Of a DNA stretch of 64,000 nt, positions 60,794 to 64,000 are shown piece after piece. Under the pieces are notes generated by a model, which was not told where the DNA came from, searched no databases, and worked only from the letters and a program-made list of their open reading frames with translations. Origin of the DNA: Planctomycetaceae bacterium (GTDB taxonomy: Bacteria > Planctomycetota > Phycisphaerae > Phycisphaerales > SM1A02); contig JAIXYQ010000015.1 of the NCBI GenBank assembly GCA_027490145.1, positions 248,001 through 312,000 on the forward strand, in the 5' to 3' direction. Position numbers and translations under genes: made by a program. Numbering within the stretch: the first letter of the stretch is position 1; each line of letters opens with the position of its first letter.

Positions 60794-61396
60794 CTACTTC
60801 CTGCCTCTGTTGTGTGCGGTCAAGCCCGCGAGGGCGAAGAGCGGAGCGGCGGCGGGGGTTGGAATAGACACGACAAGATTGTCCATGATCACCCCATTGC
60901 CATGGATGATGATCTGGTTGAACCCTCCCGCAACACTGAACTGCAAACTGCGGAGCGAGCCGTTGAGACCCTCTAGGGATTGGTAGATGGTCTGGGAAAC
61001 CGAAGTTGTCGTGTCAATGAATGTGAAGGACACCAAACCTGGAGTAGTTGCATTCCAAACACAGGAGAAGTCACCCGCGAAGTAATCCCACTCGTATCCC
61101 TCATTGAATACGATAAAGGTCTGTTCATTGAAAAAGTTGTTCGTTAGCGCGCCACTAACCGCGATCATCCCGTTGGCGTTGTGATCAAGGAAGCCGCTGT
61201 AAACAACGAGTGATTCGTAGGCGTCCATTGTTCGAATGTCAGCAGCACCGCCGAAACAGCCCACAAGCCAAGTAGAATAGTTGTACTGGGTCTGGGTATT
61301 GAAGTCTTCGTGGCGAGTTGTGAAGTCGGCGGATGCCGAGCCGACGACGAGGGGGGTGAGCGCAAGCGCGACAACGAGGTGTGGAATCAAATTCAT
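60794..61396 (-). CDS. Exported protein with PEP-CTERM-like tail, on the island
   Basis: The 200-residue product has a signal peptide (MNLIPHLVVALALTPLVVGSASA), a beta-rich domain (NYSTWLVGCFGGAADIRTMDAYESLVVYSGFLD, FTFIDTTTSVSQTIYQSLEG, FNQIIIHGNGVIMDNLVVS) and a PEP-CTERM-like tail (IPTPAAAPLFALAGL, then R-G-R-K). The frame continues upstream without a stop to ATG 61549, which lies in the duplicated leader with GGAGAC before it; that start would bury the signal peptide 51 residues in. I prefer 61396, which has no ribosome site. Confidence 0.65.
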   Translation of the reverse strand: MNLIPHLVVALALTPLVVGSASADFTTRHEDFNTQTQYNYSTWLVGCFGGAADIRTMDAYESLVVYSGFLDHNANGMIAVSGALTNNFFNEQTFIVFNEGYEWDYFAGDFSCVWNATTPGLVSFTFIDTTTSVSQTIYQSLEGLNGSLRSLQFSVAGGFNQIIIHGNGVIMDNLVVSIPTPAAAPLFALAGLTAHNRGRK

Positions 61397-61512
61397 GTTG
61401 GAGTTCGGCGTTTTAGCGGCAGCATCGGCACGCATTGCCGACGCTTTAAAGACTGCTGATACTTGGCTGTACACGTCTGTGTGGCTCGGGGCGAACAGAC
61501 GCAGCGACCTAT

Positions 61513-61597
61513 CAACGGCGAGCGAGGTGATTGCGAGTGGTGTCTTCATGGTGCGTCTCCGAGAGCGGGGGGTAATGCCGTATGGTTCCCTGAGCGG
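61513..61597. repeat. 85-bp duplicated gene start, copy 2, and gene-poor stretch 61397-61804
   Basis: This copy carries a ribosome site and ATG (61549) with 12 codons like those of the gene at 60725, but the frame then runs through ~38 unremarkable codons into the next gene. It looks like the remains of a gene start whose body was replaced. The rest of 61397-61804 is AT-rich towards the integrase and holds no other gene I can support. Confidence 0.6.
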
Positions 61598-61804
61598 GTC
61601 TGTGAGGTCGTAGTCCACTTTGGAAGCCCCTACAGAATGCTCCATCGGCTCTCTTGCGCCAGTAGGGGGTGAAAGGAAGAGCCGTGGGGCGCGGCGTTCG
61701 TGGGGCGATCTGGCGCGGTGCGGGATAGCGGAGCATCATTACTGATAACCTTGTACACAACATATTAGAAGAACAATTCTAGAAACAGATGGTACGATTG
61801 GGGC

Positions 61805-62866
61805 ATGGACAGCAAGAGCCTTGCCCGAGCCTCCACGCCTGCCGCCCCGATTGCCCTCCAGCAGGGTCGCAGCCTCTCCGATAGCGACCTCGCTGCCCTT
61901 GCCGCGAGCAGCCCTGCTGCCGCCTACGTGCGTTCGCTGACAACGGATGCGGGTCGCGCCTCAACCATTCAAGCCATCTCCCTTGCTGCTGATCATCTCG
62001 CTCCCCAGTTTCTGCCTCTCAGTCGTGGCAGGGGTCGGGGTGGGAACGGCGCGTTGAGGTTCACGCTGGCGTGCACGCTGCCCTGGCACACGCTGCAAGC
62101 GGATCGCCTCGCGGAACTCCGTGCCTCCCTTGTGCGTTCGGGTGCTGCCGCAGCCACCACGAACAAGGTTCTCGCCGCCGTAAAGGGGGTCTTGCAGCAA
62201 TGCTGGCAGCAGGGATCCCTTGACGGAGACTCGTTTGCCCGTGCGAGGGCAAGCCTGAAGTCAGTTCGAGGCTCCACGCTGCCGAAGGGCAGGCATCTTC
62301 CAAAGGTAGAGGTCGCAAGGCTGTTCCGAGCCATCTCGAAGACCCCGAACCCCGCTGCTGCCCGCGATGCCGCCCTTCTCGCCCTTCTGTGCATCGGGCT
62401 ACGCCGTGCCGAGGTCGCGGGGCTGCGGGTCACGGACTACGACCGTGCCAACGGCAGACTCGTGGTGCGCGGGAAGGGTGGCAAGGAACGCGCCGTGTGG
62501 CTCACCAACGGCGCGAAGTCGGCGGTTGAAGACTGGCTGGAGATTCGTGGAGAAGCAGTCAGCGAGTGGCTGCTTCTCCAGGTGAACAAGGGCGGCAAGA
62601 TCGTGCCTGCTGGCATCACGCCGCAGTCCGTGTATGCGGCGCTACTCAAGAGGGCAGAGCAGGCAGGGCTCGGTGTCTCTCCCCATGATTTTCGGCGCAC
62701 CTTCATCGGGGAAGCCCTGACCGCAGGGGTGGATGTGGTGACCGTGCAGCACCTTGCAGGGCACGCATCGCCTACGACTACGGCGCGTTACGACAGGCGC
62801 GGCGATGAGATCAAGAAGAGCGCGATGGCTGTGGTGAGTGTGCCGTATCTGCCGAGTGCGGTCTGA
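61805..62866 (+). CDS. Tyrosine recombinase (integrase)
   Basis: The 353-residue product has a ~170-residue N-terminal core-binding part and a catalytic domain with all key residues: GLRRAEVAGLRVTDYD (Arg), GKGGKERAVWL (Lys), SPHDFRRTFIGEAL (H-x-x-R), VQHLAGHASPTTTARYDRRG (His and nucleophile Tyr). It should cut and rejoin DNA at the island's attachment sites. Upstream is an AT-rich stretch and TACGAT (61793-61798), 6 nt before the ATG, so the start is leaderless-type. It lies at the right end of the island, next to repeats at 62884-62925. Confidence 0.92.
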   Translation: MDSKSLARASTPAAPIALQQGRSLSDSDLAALAASSPAAAYVRSLTTDAGRASTIQAISLAADHLAPQFLPLSRGRGRGGNGALRFTLACTLPWHTLQADRLAELRASLVRSGAAAATTNKVLAAVKGVLQQCWQQGSLDGDSFARARASLKSVRGSTLPKGRHLPKVEVARLFRAISKTPNPAAARDAALLALLCIGLRRAEVAGLRVTDYDRANGRLVVRGKGGKERAVWLTNGAKSAVEDWLEIRGEAVSEWLLLQVNKGGKIVPAGITPQSVYAALLKRAEQAGLGVSPHDFRRTFIGEALTAGVDVVTVQHLAGHASPTTTARYDRRGDEIKKSAMAVVSVPYLPSAV

Positions 62867-62883
62867 TCGCTGCGACCCCAGAC

Positions 62884-62925
62884 CTGGACAACTTCTGGAC
62901 AACGCCAGCAGCCAGCGTCTGGCGT
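62884..62925. other. Attachment-site-like repeats just past the integrase
   Basis: CTGGACAAC occurs twice (62884-62892, 62895-62903), followed by a 7-bp inverted repeat ACGCCAG / CTGGCGT (62902-62908, 62919-62925) with a 10-bp spacer. This lies 18 bp after the integrase stop, a usual position for an attachment core. The remainder of 62867-63152 has no supported gene. Confidence 0.35.
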
Positions 62926-63152
62926 ATCCAGTGCGACCACTCGGTCGCGCCATTCACTTCTCATCAGCGAAGAATCTCGGGGCTTCCGCCTGCTCATGAC
63001 TTGCGCCGATGGGGGGGCGAAAGTCGCTTCGTCTTGGCGGCATGGGTGTGGTAGGTAAGCGAGAAGTGGACGGGCTTCGTTAGTTGCCTTCCGCCATGGT
63101 CGCGTGGAAGTCTGCTGTCGTGCTGCTATCCTCAAACCGAGGATTCCCCACC

Positions 63153-63572
63153 ATGAACGCCACGAAGGCTCACGGAATCGCACGGATTGTCTGGTGGGTC
63201 ATTGCAGTCTTCTTGGTCACTGCTTGCAGCAAGGCTGCATCTGGAACCGCCCCGAAGTGGGTAGGCGGTTTGGTGATTGTGTGGTTCCTGATTGGAGCGT
63301 CTTTCTCTATCTCGCGGACATCGCAATCCCCGCTGGCAATCCAGTTTCGTTGGGTCTTCGGCGTTGCAGCGGTGCTCGCGTTTCTCTCCTTCGGCTCGAA
63401 CGGCTCCTATGAGGACTGGAGCGGCGAGATGGTGTACTTGGGAGACGAGGACGAGGGATCCCACCCGAAGCCCGCCCATGCGCCAGGTCGTGCCTTGTTG
63501 GTGTTCGCCCGAGTTGCGATTGGCTGCTCAATCGGGGTTGTGGCGGCACGGTTGATCGGATCGCGCAAGTAG
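63153..63572 (+). CDS. Hypothetical integral membrane protein
   Basis: The 139-residue product has four hydrophobic segments (IARIVWWVIAVFLVTACS, WVGGLVIVWFLIGASFSI, FRWVFGVAAVLAFLSFGS and ALLVFARVAIGCSIGVVAARLIG) and a short acidic loop (EMVYLGDEDEGSHPKPAH) between the last two. No family is recognised. GAGG lies ~10 nt before ATG 63153. Confidence 0.6.
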   Translation: MNATKAHGIARIVWWVIAVFLVTACSKAASGTAPKWVGGLVIVWFLIGASFSISRTSQSPLAIQFRWVFGVAAVLAFLSFGSNGSYEDWSGEMVYLGDEDEGSHPKPAHAPGRALLVFARVAIGCSIGVVAARLIGSRK

Positions 63573-63830
63573 CCGACTCGCAGGGAAGGTTGGGGATCCG
63601 CGAGTTGAAGGAACAGGGCTAGAGCCTTCGGGCGATTGCTTCCATGCGTTATGCGGAGGGCATCCCTTCTTGGGGCGGGAAGGCGTGGTCTTTCGGGGCA
63701 GCGGCACGCCTAGCAAAGCGGTTCAAGACGGTGTGAGTTTGGATCGGCTTGATCGGACCGCGACTACCACCCCAATATCTGAGGCGAACGATGTAAATAT
63801 TGAAATGGAATGGATTTACGCCCATGCCCC

Positions 63831-63859
63831 TTGACAAAGTAGGTCTCATAACCTATACT
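63831..63859 (+). promoter_or_regulatory. Near-consensus sigma-70 promoter
   Basis: TTGACA (63831-63836), a 17-bp spacer and TATACT (63854-63859) make the strongest canonical promoter in the window. It drives transcription out of the right end, with a ~90-nt leader before the frame at 63953. The gap 63573-63952 holds no other gene I can support. Confidence 0.75.
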
Positions 63860-63952
63860 GGTCAGGTGATTCAAAGGGGCAATTGCCACGTTGGTTTGTC
63901 CCCGAGAACGTCTCAACAAAGGAGATCGGGTTTCTGACTCGTAGGCAAAGTT

Positions 63953-64000
63953 ATGAAGATTGATTGGACACAAGGCAACGATGGATCGGGTACGAAGCGG
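63953..64000 (+). CDS. Start of a gene cut by the window end
   Basis: Sixteen codons (MKIDWTQGNDGSGTKR) follow ATG 63953, with AGG 8-10 nt upstream and the strong promoter at 63831. Too short to identify. Confidence 0.4.
   Translation, partial: MKIDWTQGNDGSGTKR

Noticed and set aside
63643-63735. 30-codon frame (MRYAEGIPSWGGKAW..)
   Set aside because: No ribosome site, no promoter and no downstream context; too short to support.

Overview
The window looks like a piece of a high-G+C Planctomycetota chromosome, most likely class Phycisphaerae. The sequence-level reasons are: seven secreted proteins ending in dockerin-like tails (repeats of the type D-x-N-x-D-G-x-V-D-G-x-D, the last followed by LL-x-x-W-G), three proteins ending in a PEP-CTERM-like tail (VPAPGA or a similar P-T-P motif, hydrophobic helix, Arg-rich end), a prepilin-like protein with an H-X9-DG motif, and an ECF sigma factor divergent from a Ser/Thr kinase with a propeller sensor domain. 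Taxonomy is inference.

Layout. 1-2923: a truncated secreted beta-helix protein and two outer-membrane beta-barrel paralogues. 2957-3970: a periplasmic tyrosine phosphatase with a C-terminal haem motif. 4030-12887: a TolC / membrane fusion protein / RND efflux operon, then a GYF-domain membrane protein and an ECF sigma factor with a membrane partner. 12980-14452: GH29 fucosidase. 14482-18851: a manganese/zinc ABC uptake operon (binding protein, ATPase, two permeases) divergent from a DtxR/MntR regulator, with a perfect 20-bp palindrome between them. 18817-24058: transketolase, a helix-turn-helix regulator, a Tat-exported flavoprotein and a lectin-like dockerin protein. 24132-28007: kinase/ECF pair and a stand-alone kinase-cap peptide. 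28114-34546: beta-helix protein, ribokinase, penicillin acylase family protein and an Rrf2 regulator. 34786-39866: a PEP-CTERM-like protein, a type-I-secretion-like ABC/HlyD pair whose ABC ATPase has lost every catalytic motif, and a pseudopilin. 40002-49689: a run of secreted dockerin-tailed proteins including three predicted phosphoester hydrolases (calcineurin-like, PhoD-like, phytase-like), which looks like an organic-phosphate scavenging locus. 49843-51816: amidohydrolase.

From about 51.85 kb the character changes: lower G+C, small hypothetical genes, an RHH protein, a candidate HUH (Rep-like) endonuclease followed by a long hairpin, repeat proteins, a large nuclease-helicase with five C-terminal repeats (candidate anti-phage protein), two secreted proteins and a tyrosine recombinase at 61805-62866. 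I read this as an integrated mobile island; 12-bp tandem repeats at 51861 and repeats just past the integrase are candidate edges.

Two start signals are visible. Some genes have Shine-Dalgarno sequences (AGGAG, GGAG, GAGG). About fourteen others have none but carry a TANNNT box 4-11 nt before the start codon, several with a TTGNNN box 16-19 nt further up, as expected for leaderless or nearly leaderless mRNAs. This recurrent pattern also decides several starts below. All functional calls are by eye; no database search was run.
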